Made by a program: the position numbers and the translations under genes
From: Bradyrhizobium centrolobii
GTDB lineage: Bacteria > Pseudomonadota > Alphaproteobacteria > Rhizobiales > Xanthobacteraceae
Direction: 5' to 3'
Length of the DNA: 64,000 bases
Assembly: GCF_001641635.1 (NCBI RefSeq)
Contig: NZ_LUUB01000040.1
Span: 1 to 64,000 of the forward strand
Shown: positions 24,890-33,744 of the stretch, one piece after another
Layout of the letters: the number at the start of each line of letters is the position of its first letter
Position numbering within the stretch: the first letter of the stretch is position 1
Notes under the pieces: model-generated
Seen by the model: the letters and a program-made list of their open reading frames with translations, nothing else
Database searches by the model: none
What the model was told of the DNA's origin: nothing

Positions 24890-26962
24890 GTGCTCGCGAC
24901 GACGGCCGCATCATATCTTGAGACGCTCAATCCGGAGCAGCGGCGAGCTGTCGAACACGGCGTAACTGCCGATGGTCATGTCGGAACTCCTCTGCTGGTC
25001 ATCGCCGGCGCCGGGTCCGGCAAGACGAACACGCTTGCTCATCGCGTCGCCCATCTGATCGTCAGCGGCGCGGACCCGCGCCGAATCCTGCTGATGACGT
25101 TCTCGCGGCGCGCGGCATCTGAGATGTCGAAGCGGGTCGAGCGGATCGCGCGCAAGGTTCTTGGCGATAAAGCCGCGATCATGAACGAGGCATTGAGCTG
25201 GGCCGGCACGTTTCACGGCATCGGGGCTCGGCTCCTTCGCGAGTATGCCGAGCAGATTGGACTAAATCCCGCTTTTACCATTCATGATCGCGAGGACTCG
25301 GCCGACCTGATGAATCTCGTCAGGCACGAACGCGGTCTGTCGAAAACCGAGAGCCGCTTCCCTGCCAAGGGCACGTGCCTCTCGATCTACTCGCGCTGCG
25401 TCAACGCCGAGACCGAGCTCGAAGAAGTGCTCGGAGCATCTTATCCGTGGTGCGCCGGCTGGGCCGCAGAACTCAAGGAGCTTTTCGCGGCGTATGTCGA
25501 GGCCAAGCAGAAGCAGAACGTCCTCGATTACGACGATCTGCTCCTCTATTGGGCGCAGATGATGTCCGAAGCGGGCATCGCCGATGACGTCGGCGGCCGC
25601 TTCGATCATGTCCTTGTCGACGAATACCAGGACACGAACCGCCTGCAATCCTCGGTATTGCTCGCCTTGAAGCCCGCCGGGCGCGGCCTCACGGTGGTGG
25701 GCGATGACGCGCAATCGATCTATTCGTTCCGTGCCGCCACGGTTCGTAACATTCTCGATTTTCCCGGGCAGTTCAGTCCGAGGGCGGAGGTCGTCACTCT
25801 CGACCGCAACTATCGCTCGACCCAGCCGATCCTCTCTGCCGCGAATGGCGTCATCGATCTCGCCAGGGAACGCTTCACCAAGAACCTATGGACCGAGCGC
25901 GCCTCGTCCGCAAAACCACGGCTGGTTACCGTGCGCGACGAAGCGGACCAGGCGCGCTACATCGTCGAGCGGATCCTCGAAAACCGCGAGGAAGGGGCCC
26001 TCCTCAAGCAACAGGCGGTACTCTTCCGCACCTCCTCGCACAGCGGACCGCTGGAGGTCGAACTCACCCGTCGCAATATCCCGTTCGTGAAATTCGGCGG
26101 TCTGAAGTTTCTCGACGCGGCGCACGTCAAGGACGTACTAGCGCTGCTGCGGTTCGTCGAGAACCCGCGTGATCGCGTCGCCGGTTTTCGCGTACTGCAT
26201 CTGTTGCAGGGTATCGGTCCCGCTTCCGCTCAACGCGTTCTCGATCACATGTCGGATACGGCCGACCCGCTCAATGCGCTTTGTACCCTTCCCTCCCCGC
26301 CCCGCACCGGCGATGACTGGACCACCTTCGTCGAGACGATCGGAAACCTCCGGTATTCGGAATGGCCATCGGACCTGGAGCGTGCCCGCCTCTGGTACGA
26401 ACCACATCTCGACCGCATCCATGAAGACGCCGAGGTTCGCCGCGCCGACCTCGTTCAGCTCGAACAGATCGCCGGCGGATATCCTTCGCGCGAGCGCTTC
26501 CTCACCGAGCTCACGTTGGATCCACCGGATGCGACCAGCGACCAGGCGGGCGTCCCTCTGCTGGACGAGGACTACCTGATTCTCTCGACAATCCACTCGG
26601 CCAAGGGTCAGGAATGGAAATCGGTGTATGTGCTCAACGTGGTCGACGGCTGCATGCCGTCGGATCTGGGAGCGGGCACCTCCGCCGAAATAGAAGAGGA
26701 GCGCCGCCTGCTCTATGTCGCGATGACGAGGGCAAAGGACGATCTCCATCTCGTGGTGCCGCAGCGCTTCTTCGCACACGGTCAGCGCTCGCAAGGCGAC
26801 CGCCATGTCTACGCATCCAGAACCCGCTTCATTCCCGAGAAGCTGCTTGGCTTGTTCGAACGAACGAGCTGGCCGGCAGTCTCTTCGGGACCCAATATGC
26901 GTGGCCCAAGTCAAGGTCCACGAGTCGACATTGGGGCGCGCGTACGCGGAATGTGGCGCTAG
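24890..26962 (+). CDS. UvrD/PcrA-like superfamily 1 DNA helicase
   Basis: A 690-aa helicase. I chose the GTG at 24890 because AGGGGA lies 10 nt before it; an in-frame ATG at 24833 lacks a ribosome site. Walker A GAGSGKT, motif II VDEYQDTN, motif III GDDAQSIYSFR, motif V STIHSAKGQEW and motif VI AMTRAKDDLHLV are all present. It has 3'-5' helicase features and no nuclease domain, so it probably works in repair or in displacing replication blocks. It is 122 bp downstream of SRAP. Confidence 0.92.
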   Translation: MLATTAASYLETLNPEQRRAVEHGVTADGHVGTPLLVIAGAGSGKTNTLAHRVAHLIVSGADPRRILLMTFSRRAASEMSKRVERIARKVLGDKAAIMNEALSWAGTFHGIGARLLREYAEQIGLNPAFTIHDREDSADLMNLVRHERGLSKTESRFPAKGTCLSIYSRCVNAETELEEVLGASYPWCAGWAAELKELFAAYVEAKQKQNVLDYDDLLLYWAQMMSEAGIADDVGGRFDHVLVDEYQDTNRLQSSVLLALKPAGRGLTVVGDDAQSIYSFRAATVRNILDFPGQFSPRAEVVTLDRNYRSTQPILSAANGVIDLARERFTKNLWTERASSAKPRLVTVRDEADQARYIVERILENREEGALLKQQAVLFRTSSHSGPLEVELTRRNIPFVKFGGLKFLDAAHVKDVLALLRFVENPRDRVAGFRVLHLLQGIGPASAQRVLDHMSDTADPLNALCTLPSPPRTGDDWTTFVETIGNLRYSEWPSDLERARLWYEPHLDRIHEDAEVRRADLVQLEQIAGGYPSRERFLTELTLDPPDATSDQAGVPLLDEDYLILSTIHSAKGQEWKSVYVLNVVDGCMPSDLGAGTSAEIEEERRLLYVAMTRAKDDLHLVVPQRFFAHGQRSQGDRHVYASRTRFIPEKLLGLFERTSWPAVSSGPNMRGPSQGPRVDIGARVRGMWR

Positions 26963-27081
26963 ACCGCCCGGCGCGTCGTCCGCCCGCGGAAACTGGAGCC
27001 GTTGCGAAGTAGGATCGCTGCTTTGTGAGATCACCAGCAACGAAAGGCCGGGCGCAAGGATTCACCCGGTTGGAGAACTCG

Positions 27082-27345
27082 ATGCTTAGGACCATTGAGC
27101 GGCGCCCCGCAATCCGGACGCTCGACGGTTGGGCAATCTCCGTGCTGCAGGAAACCGGCGCCATTCACGAGTGCGAGGAGCACGGCTGGATGCAGGACCG
27201 CGCCGATCCACACGCCCGCGAGCGCGCCTTCGACATCGCCCGCCAGGATCCGCCCAGCGGCGTCTCTTCGCAGGCTGCCGCGGTCGCGATCGCGGAGGTG
27301 CTCGACTCGATGGGGGATAGCTGTCCGGAGTGCCCGCCCGAATAG
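27082..27345 (+). CDS. hypothetical protein
   Basis: An 87-aa protein starting MLRTIERRPAIRTLDGWAISVLQETGAIHECEEHGW, with GGAGAACTCG before the ATG. The middle is rich in Asp/Arg (DRADPHARERAFDIARQDPPSG), and the C terminus has a CPEC pair. It resembles small rhizobial proteins that accompany damage-response genes, but the function is unknown. A terminator follows. Confidence 0.7.
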   Translation: MLRTIERRPAIRTLDGWAISVLQETGAIHECEEHGWMQDRADPHARERAFDIARQDPPSGVSSQAAAVAIAEVLDSMGDSCPECPPE

Positions 27346-27451
27346 ACCCACAGCACGAATTCGCCGCGCAAGTCATAGTTTCTTCAAGAACATAGCCGAA
27401 GCTAATGCGGCGGAAATTGCCGGCCGGATGTACGCCGACAAAGACCGCGAG

Positions 27452-27477
27452 ACCCCGGCCGAAACGCCGGGGTTTTT
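27452..27477 (+). terminator. rho-independent terminator
   Basis: ACCCCGGC pairs perfectly with GCCGGGGT (6-nt loop) and is followed by a run of five T. It ends the 23.7-27.3 kb plus-strand unit. Confidence 0.88.
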
Positions 27478-27546
27478 GCTTCGATCTCCTCGAACCTAGC
27501 AGCCGTTCTTCTGTTACCGTATTGTTACGCTTCTTGGAGCGGGACG

Positions 27547-27738
27547 ATGATTGAGCAAAAAAAGATTGCAAAGACGCCACGCGAGCACTTGATGCAGGCG
27601 GCCGCGGATGAACTGGCCAGGTTTGTACACAAGGAGATCGCATTTCAAAATGCCGACCGCGACGAGCGTGCGATGAAGCTTCGCCTTCCCATTTCACTCC
27701 GAGATCGGGAAACAGGCCATAACCGCGCACGCAAGTAG
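27547..27738 (+). CDS. small hypothetical protein
   Basis: A 63-aa protein starting MIEQKKIAKTPREHLMQAAADELARF, mostly helical and basic at its C terminus. GGAGCGG precedes the ATG. No motif is recognised. It lies between the terminator and dinB. Confidence 0.5.
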   Translation: MIEQKKIAKTPREHLMQAAADELARFVHKEIAFQNADRDERAMKLRLPISLRDRETGHNRARK

Positions 27739-27809
27739 GACGGGTTGCGTTGAAATGCCCGGTCGAGTTCCGGCCGGACGCGCAAAGCGGATTCGAGTAT
27801 CATCGGTAC

Positions 27810-28934
27810 ATGAGCTCGCAGGATCAGGATCAGAACACCGCCGAAACGCGAGACCGCAAGATCATCCATATCGACATGGATGCCTTCTACGCATCGGTCG
27901 AGCAGCGGGATAATCCCGACTTACGCGGCAAACCAGTCGCCGTTGGCGGATCTATGGAGCGCGGCGTCGTCGCCGCTGCGAGCTACGAGGCACGCAAGTT
28001 TGGGGTTCGGTCGGCAATGCCGTCAGTGACTGCCAAGCGGCAATGCCCGGACTTGATTTTCGTGAAGCCGCGCTTCGAGGTCTACAAGGAGATCTCCCGA
28101 CACATCCGGACAATTTTCGCCGAACACACGGAGATTATCGAGCCGCTATCGCTCGACGAGGCCTACCTGGACGTCACTGAAAACATCCAAGGTATCGCGA
28201 GCGCGACGGAGATCGCGACCATGATCAGAGCGAAGATCCTGAGCGAGACCGCTCTGACCGCTTCCGCCGGCATCTCCTACAACAAATTCCTGGCGAAACT
28301 CGCATCCGACTACCGCAAGCCGAACGGACAGTTCGTCATCACGCCGAAAATGGGTCCGGGATTCGTGCAGGATCTCCCCGTCGGCAAATTCCATGGGATC
28401 GGCCCGGCAACAAGCGCCAAGATGAACGGTCTCGGGATCTTCACGGGCATGGATATGCGTAACCAGACGCTCGAATTCATGACCGCCAATTTCGGCAAGG
28501 CCGGGACCTATTATTACTGGATTTCGCGGGGCATCGATGAGCGCCCCGTCCGCGCCAATCGTATCCGCAAATCGGTCGGCGCCGAGAACACTTTCTCGCA
28601 GGATTTAGCGGGCTACGAAGCTCTGGCGGCGGAATTGCAACCGCTCATCGAGAAGGTTTGGCGTTACTGCGAGACCACCGGCGCGCGGGGCCGGACGGCG
28701 ACGCTCAAGGTGAAGTTTTCCGATTTCGAATTGATCACCCGCAGCAGGTCCGTCCTCGTCATCGATTCTGCGAGCGATCTCACCAGCCTGGCTCTCGAAT
28801 TACTGAAGCAGCTGATGCCGCCAAAGAAGGCGATACGACTGCTCGGAATCTCTGTTTCAGGATTTGCCGATCCGGAGCCTGAAGACGAAGATCAATTGCC
28901 GCTTATGTTGGATGGATTTGGCACCCGAGAATGA
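27810..28934 (+). CDS. dinB: DNA polymerase IV (Y family)
   Basis: A 374-aa translesion polymerase from the ATG at 27810 (in-frame ATG at 27750 also possible; neither has a good ribosome site). Catalytic carboxylates: IIHIDMDAFYASVEQ and SLDEAYLDVT. The palm, fingers and helix-hairpin-helix regions (KFHGIGPATSAKMNGLGI) are intact, and the little-finger region follows. The C-terminal end DEDQLPLMLD may be a beta-clamp-binding peptide. It probably acts in SOS mutagenesis, but no SOS box lies directly in front of it. Confidence 0.92.
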   Translation: MSSQDQDQNTAETRDRKIIHIDMDAFYASVEQRDNPDLRGKPVAVGGSMERGVVAAASYEARKFGVRSAMPSVTAKRQCPDLIFVKPRFEVYKEISRHIRTIFAEHTEIIEPLSLDEAYLDVTENIQGIASATEIATMIRAKILSETALTASAGISYNKFLAKLASDYRKPNGQFVITPKMGPGFVQDLPVGKFHGIGPATSAKMNGLGIFTGMDMRNQTLEFMTANFGKAGTYYYWISRGIDERPVRANRIRKSVGAENTFSQDLAGYEALAAELQPLIEKVWRYCETTGARGRTATLKVKFSDFELITRSRSVLVIDSASDLTSLALELLKQLMPPKKAIRLLGISVSGFADPEPEDEDQLPLMLDGFGTRE

Positions 28935-29082
28935 CCGCTTTTTCGGGCTAAGGGGTCATTTGTCTTGGTTCCTAGAAACGGCTGCAAATGACACCGAGCG
29001 GGCGTCGGGGTTTGCACCTATCGCGTATTGGTGTGCGTCGTTTATACGCGCACCCAGACCAGTCGCGCCGATTGTTGCCGAA

Positions 29083-29652
29083 TTAGGCGTCATAGGGCTC
29101 GGTAGCGGGCCAGCCAAAATGGAAAAGGCGTACGTAGTATTGCTCGTATAGAAACGTCAAATCCTGCTCCCACTCATCGATTGCTCTGGAAAGCGCCAGT
29201 GGGTCGCGCCGCTTTGCGTTCCTCGCAAGAGAAGCGAGGGTATTCGCTAGCTTCTGTAGCCGGCGTGCGCTTCGCGGCTCACCCCATTCGTCGAAATACG
29301 CGACATCGCCAATGGGTGGAAGGTGATGCTCAAACGCGTATTCGAGAATGGATTCCCGGATCGACGGATGAATCGGTTGTGTTTTGCCGACGTGATAGCC
29401 GAGAAGACTCAGCATTCCCTGAGACCTCCAATCAGACCCGGTGAGCTTTTCGTTAGTAGGTCCACGAGATGCTGCCGTGCTTGGCCAGGCGAACCACTCA
29501 TCTTGTTCGGCCAACCGGCGCCAGCTCATGGATATTTCGTCGCGAAGCCTGATAGCCTGGTCCCGAAGCGGGTGGTCGGGCAACGCCAATTTTTTGAAGA
29601 CATTTTGTAAGCGCGCCAGATCGCGCCCCAATGATGGCTGAATAAAATTCAT
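29083..29652 (-). CDS. hypothetical protein
   Basis: A 189-aa protein. The C-terminal part (WGEPRSARRLQKLANTLASLARNAKRRDPLALSRAIDEWEQDLTFLYEQYY) is strongly patterned and suggests a conserved rhizobial family. The role is unknown. It overlaps the upstream 98-aa gene by 4 bp (ATGA), so the two are co-translated. Confidence 0.68.
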   Translation of the reverse strand: MNFIQPSLGRDLARLQNVFKKLALPDHPLRDQAIRLRDEISMSWRRLAEQDEWFAWPSTAASRGPTNEKLTGSDWRSQGMLSLLGYHVGKTQPIHPSIRESILEYAFEHHLPPIGDVAYFDEWGEPRSARRLQKLANTLASLARNAKRRDPLALSRAIDEWEQDLTFLYEQYYVRLFHFGWPATEPYDA

Positions 29653-29945
29653 CGCGTGATCCTCCGCGCGCAGCGGCGATAGATTTTGTCAGCTGGATTC
29701 CTAAATGCAGTGACTAAGGTGCCATCCTCACTTTGAACCAGTGTGAGGCCCTTCAACCTGTCGGTAGGAATGCCCTCCGGAGTCATCGGCCCCAAGCGCC
29801 GAAGTGTCTCTTTCGAAATCGAAATGGCGTAACAATCGCCACCGCGGCGGATCTCCCTGTCGCCGTAACTCTCCATTGCAAGAAGTTGGGCGGGCGAGAT
29901 GCCTCGCTGTTGAGCGCGAATGGTCGCGTGACGGGAAAGGATCAT
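29649..29945 (-). CDS. small protein, DUF4258-like
   Basis: A 98-aa protein with SRHATIRAQQRGISPAQLL and a C-terminal VQSEDGTLVTAFRN, reminiscent of DUF4258/toxin-like small proteins. Not enough to call it a toxin. It is co-translated with the next gene through an ATGA overlap. GGAGG lies close before the ATG. Confidence 0.6.
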   Translation of the reverse strand: MILSRHATIRAQQRGISPAQLLAMESYGDREIRRGGDCYAISISKETLRRLGPMTPEGIPTDRLKGLTLVQSEDGTLVTAFRNPADKIYRRCARRITR

Positions 29946-30073
29946 GCAGGTGCCTCCTGTGATTTATTGGGCGTACTCCGATCGCTGTAAGATCGCAGGA
30001 CCGCTCAAAAACTGCACGACCGCCTAAATTCGCAATACCTAGAGTTTACGCGCGAGAATTAATCTAGCTCTTA

Positions 30074-30111
30074 CAATAGCTTATTGTCATATTGTCGGCT
30101 AAAATCGGCTA
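30074..30111. promoter_or_regulatory. AT-rich operator-like repeats in a divergent gap
   Basis: A palindrome CAATA-GCT-TATTG (30074-30086) is followed by two direct TCGGCTA repeats exactly 10 bp apart (30095-30101 and 30105-30111). They lie between divergent genes starting at 29945 (minus) and 30144 (plus). The spacing of one helical turn suggests a regulator site. Confidence 0.4.
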
Positions 30112-30143
30112 GTTTTCATTTCATCAAATATGCAGGTGCGTAA

Positions 30144-30815
30144 ATGCGTCGGCGTCGAATCCAGAATGCCAGCGAGAAGCTCATCGATTTCCTGGCACGT
30201 GAACTGCCACCATCGAGACGAGATGATGCCGAATATTTACGCAGGGCGATCGAGTTGGCAGGAGAACGCTATGATCGCTACGACGAGAGACGGGCGGACT
30301 GGGAGAAGTACAGGGATCGCAGGGCTCGGTTGCGCAAGCTGGAAAGGCTTGCAGCGGACCTCGCACTGAACATTTGCTCGCTCGATTTGTTAAGCCGCGA
30401 CGATTTGGAGAGCAGGATCGGGCGCGAAAAGATCGAATACCTGAATGGGCTTTTACTTCTCCTGAACCAGCACGCCGGTGCGCTTGAAGGCGAGACGCAG
30501 GTGCGCGGCAAACCAACCGATCACGCTACAGAAAGGTGGATCCTGACGATGGCCGACATCTTTGAAAATGCATTTTCGAGGCCGCCCCGTATCTCGGGAT
30601 CTGGCGAAGATCCCTCCGGCAGGCGGGGTAAGTTCTATAGGATGTTGGAGCTTGGACGACCATCGAGATTTCCTCGGCACGGTCGCTTGAGCCCTAAGCA
30701 TGTCGAAACGCTGCTGAAACTAAGAACAAATTCTATGTCACTCGAAGATATTGGACGGCTTCATCAGCAAATTGCACGTGGTGCAAAGACGCGGCTTACC
30801 CGGATGAGAACCTAA
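30144..30815 (+). CDS. hypothetical basic coiled protein
   Basis: A 223-aa protein, with long charged helices (residues 20-100), a possible coiled coil, and a basic C terminus. It carries no enzyme motif I can name. The start is supported by AGGTG. The upstream divergent gap is AT-rich with repeats, unlike the surrounding sequence, so it may be a recent arrival. Confidence 0.6.
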   Translation: MRRRRIQNASEKLIDFLARELPPSRRDDAEYLRRAIELAGERYDRYDERRADWEKYRDRRARLRKLERLAADLALNICSLDLLSRDDLESRIGREKIEYLNGLLLLLNQHAGALEGETQVRGKPTDHATERWILTMADIFENAFSRPPRISGSGEDPSGRRGKFYRMLELGRPSRFPRHGRLSPKHVETLLKLRTNSMSLEDIGRLHQQIARGAKTRLTRMRT

Positions 30816-30947
30816 GACATGGACTACCGCCGAGCTATTGAAGCCGCCGGCTTAACAGTTTCGGTTCGCGAGGTCCGCTCTCTGTGACAAAGCAGGCTTT
30901 GGCGTCAAGAACGAGATGTCTAATCGGAAGCATCCTTTTGGAAATCC

Positions 30948-31565
30948 CTAACCTCGCGCTCGTCTCAACGCGGCTTCCAGCCGAGCTTTCTCCTTGTCCC
31001 ATCGGGCTCCTTCGGCCTGCGATCTTTCCTCGAGCGCCTCGAACTGACTTTGAATGTCCGAAGCGATCTTTTCGTGCTTCCGACGGGCCGCATCCAAGGC
31101 GCTTTGCGCCGTGTCGACAGCCTTCTGCCGCCGCTCGCGCTGCTTACGCTGAGCGACCTCCTCCTTCGCGCGTTCGCGCTCGCGGCGCTTCTGCTCCTTC
31201 TCGAAAGCGAGCGCGGCCTCCCGGTCGGCCGCCTGTTCCTTGGCCGGCTTAGGATGCTTCTGCGCCTTTGGCCTCACCGAGCTGCTGCCTGGCTTCTTCG
31301 AAATGTCTTCGCCGGCAAGATTGGTAGGCAGCTCGGCGTGCTCTTTGAAGGGCCCGCTGGAGCCGACGGGACGCTTCAGAACGACGCCCGGCGCAGCCAT
31401 GGTCGCCGCGATGACGTCGGGATCCTCGCTTTCCTTCGCCGCGCCCTGGTGAAAAAGATTGCTGTCGGCACCCCACGCTTCCAGAGCCGTTTTCATCGAC
31501 GGCGCCGCTACCGCCAGATCAAAGAAGCCCAGTGAAGTTTGGTACGTCTTCAGCTTCCTCGCCAA
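30948..31565 (-). CDS. TolA-like cell-envelope protein (annotated family, function uncertain)
   Basis: A 205-aa protein: conserved start MARKLKTYQTSLGFFDLAVAAPSMKTALEAWG, then SNLFHQGAAKESEDPDVIAATMAAPGVVLKRPVGS, then a Lys/Glu/Arg-rich coiled coil of about 100 residues ending at the C terminus. Rhizobial databases often call such proteins TolA-like because of the coiled coil, but there is no signal peptide and no TolA domain. It lies 24 bp downstream of the RNase Z-like gene. Confidence 0.75.
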   Translation of the reverse strand: MARKLKTYQTSLGFFDLAVAAPSMKTALEAWGADSNLFHQGAAKESEDPDVIAATMAAPGVVLKRPVGSSGPFKEHAELPTNLAGEDISKKPGSSSVRPKAQKHPKPAKEQAADREAALAFEKEQKRRERERAKEEVAQRKQRERRQKAVDTAQSALDAARRKHEKIASDIQSQFEALEERSQAEGARWDKEKARLEAALRRARG

Positions 31566-31589
31566 TTGCGCGCTCTCCTGCGCCGCGGG

Positions 31590-32495
31590 TTAGACCACAA
31601 TGTGATCGAAATCCATTGCAAGCCGGCTGTTCGGAAAGGTCTTCCTCGCCTCGGCCAGTATTTCCTCATCGGCATAGCGGCCGGAAATGTGAGTTAGGAC
31701 GAGCTGCTTGACGTTACTCAAGGCCGCCAAGGCGGCCGCTTCAACCGCGGTGAGATGTCCATAGTCACGTGCGATGCTTGCATCGCGGTCGAGAAACGTG
31801 GCCTCGATCACCAAGACGTCGGCGTCGCGAGTGTGTTCGGCCAACCCGTTGGTGGTTTCGGCATCGCCCACGATCACGAGCTTCTTGCGCCCCTCTGGCG
31901 GCCCGAGGACTTCTTGCGGATCAACCATCCTGCCGTCCGCGAGCGTCACTGGCCTTCCTTCCGCCAACTCCTTGCGCACTGGGCCGTCCGGCACTCTGAG
32001 GGCCGCGAGGCGATCCGGCCGAAGATGACGACGGACCTGGCTTTCGAAGGAGAATCCGAAGCTGTCGGTGTCGCGGTGGCGGACCGGAAAACAGCCGATC
32101 GTGAACTCGCCGGCGTCGAGAACCTGACCTTCCGTCAAGGGCACGAGCTCCAGCGGAATAGGCGCTCGTCCTTCGCCCCACAGGCCCGCGAGCATCCGAA
32201 CGACAACGTCGAGGGTACCCGGACTTCCATGAATCGTCATCACGTCGGCGCTCTGCCGCAGTCGCAGGGTCGAAAATAGACCGGGAATGCCGAGCACGTG
32301 GTCGAAATGACCATGGGTCAACAAAAGACGATCGAGGCGTCGAAAACCGGCGCCGTTGCGCAACAACTGACGTTGGGTACCCTCCCCGCAATCCACCAGG
32401 ATGCGGTGAGTTCCTGCCTCAACAAGAAGGGTTGGATGGTTGCGTTCAGCCGATGGGACGCTTGCCGACGTCCCCAAAAAGGTGAGCGCGAACAT
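31590..32495 (-). CDS. rnz: RNase Z-like metallo-beta-lactamase fold hydrolase
   Basis: A 301-aa protein. Metal motif LTHGHFDHVLGIPGL (HxHxDH), a second GDAETTNGL site and a C-terminal HISGRY box fit RNase Z (ElaC). The pattern FLGTSASVPSAERNHP near the N terminus is typical. RNase Z trims the 3' end of tRNA precursors; alternatively it may be another phosphodiesterase of this fold. Its neighbours, Ku upstream and the TolA-like gene downstream, are common in this lineage. The start has only a weak ribosome site. Confidence 0.85.
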   Translation of the reverse strand: MFALTFLGTSASVPSAERNHPTLLVEAGTHRILVDCGEGTQRQLLRNGAGFRRLDRLLLTHGHFDHVLGIPGLFSTLRLRQSADVMTIHGSPGTLDVVVRMLAGLWGEGRAPIPLELVPLTEGQVLDAGEFTIGCFPVRHRDTDSFGFSFESQVRRHLRPDRLAALRVPDGPVRKELAEGRPVTLADGRMVDPQEVLGPPEGRKKLVIVGDAETTNGLAEHTRDADVLVIEATFLDRDASIARDYGHLTAVEAAALAALSNVKQLVLTHISGRYADEEILAEARKTFPNSRLAMDFDHIVV

Positions 32496-32605
32496 CGTCG
32501 CCCGGTCTTTCTCGTTTACGTGTGATTGTCGAAAGCGCAAACACGCTCTTTTTTGAATGAGAATGGGCGCAGATTTCGATGAGCGCCCTGGCACAAAAAG
32601 TGTTG

Positions 32606-33544
32606 TCAGGCCGACTTACGCTGTTGCTTGCCAGCTGGCTTCTTCGCAGCGGTCTCCTTCGCGGGCTTCTTGCCGGCGATCGGCATCAGCATCTCTCTCT
32701 GGCCCGCTGCCGCCTTCCGCGGCTTCTTAGCCGACTTCTTCGGCGCCTTGGTCTCTGCCGCCCCGCCGCTGCCGATGCTCTGCCGCAACGCCTCCATCAG
32801 GTCGACTACATTCTCACCGCGGGGGCGCTCCTTCGGGATGATCGGCTTGCCGCTGCGCTTCTGGTTGATTAGATCGACCAATGCCGATTCGTAGTGGTCC
32901 TCGAATTTTTCGGGCTCGAAGTTGCCCGACTTCTGGTTCACGATGTGCTTGGCGAGATCGAGCATGTCCTTGGTAACTTTGACGTCCTGGATCTCGTCGA
33001 AATACTCGGCTTCCGAGCGCACTTCGTAGGGGTAGCGCAGCAGCGTGCCGACGAGGCCCTTTTCCATCGGCTCGAGTGCGATGATGTGCTCGCGGTTGGT
33101 CAACACGACGCGGCCGATCGCGACCATGTCCAGCTCGCGGATGGTCTCGCGAATCACCGCGAAGGCGTCGTGCCCGACCTTGCCGTCCGGCGTTAGATAG
33201 TAGGGACGGATGATGTAGCGCGGGTCGATCTCCTCGCGCTTCACGAACTCGTCGATGTCGATGGTGCGGGTGGATTCCAGCGCGATGTTGTCGAGCTCGT
33301 CCTTTGTCACCTCGATGTAGGTGTCAGTGTCGACCTTGTAGCCCTTGACGATGTCCTCGTTGGCGACCTCCTCGCCCGTCTCCGCATCGACGCGTGTGTA
33401 CTTGATCCGATGACCGGTATTCTTGTTGATCTGGTTGAAGGAGACCTTTTCGGACTCTGAGGTCGCCGGAAAAAGAGCGACGGGACAGGTGACGAGCGAC
33501 AGACGCAGAAAACCCTTCCAATTGGCGCGCGGGGCCATACGCAA
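32606..33544 (-). CDS. ku: Ku protein (non-homologous end joining)
   Basis: A 312-aa bacterial Ku homologue, binding DNA double-strand ends as a homodimer. The conserved core: WKGFLRLSLVTCPVALFPAT, HRIKYTRVDAETGEEV, RTIDIDEFVKREEIDPRYI and EHIIALEPMEKGLVGTLLRYPYEV. The tail is basic and Lys/Ala-rich. No ligase D is nearby in the window, although it may lie elsewhere on the chromosome. Confidence 0.94.
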   Translation of the reverse strand: MRMAPRANWKGFLRLSLVTCPVALFPATSESEKVSFNQINKNTGHRIKYTRVDAETGEEVANEDIVKGYKVDTDTYIEVTKDELDNIALESTRTIDIDEFVKREEIDPRYIIRPYYLTPDGKVGHDAFAVIRETIRELDMVAIGRVVLTNREHIIALEPMEKGLVGTLLRYPYEVRSEAEYFDEIQDVKVTKDMLDLAKHIVNQKSGNFEPEKFEDHYESALVDLINQKRSGKPIIPKERPRGENVVDLMEALRQSIGSGGAAETKAPKKSAKKPRKAAAGQREMLMPIAGKKPAKETAAKKPAGKQQRKSA

Positions 33545-33744
33545 AACTCCGATTCGGGCGGCTTGGATTCAAGACGTTTGGATGCGGCCGGTTCCGACAT
33601 CCCGCCGCTTCGGACGCCGATTCATCCTTAATGAGACAGGCTAGGCCAGCGGAATTTGCGCTTTGCGCCTTGATTCGCCGGGACGAAAGGGGAACGCGGG
33701 GCAGTTTGGTGCCCGCCAGCGACCTTGAGGGTGCCCTTAATCTC

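Noticed and set aside
30819-30887. A 22-codon frame right after the 223-aa gene
   Set aside because: No ribosome site; too short and unlike any leader peptide I know.
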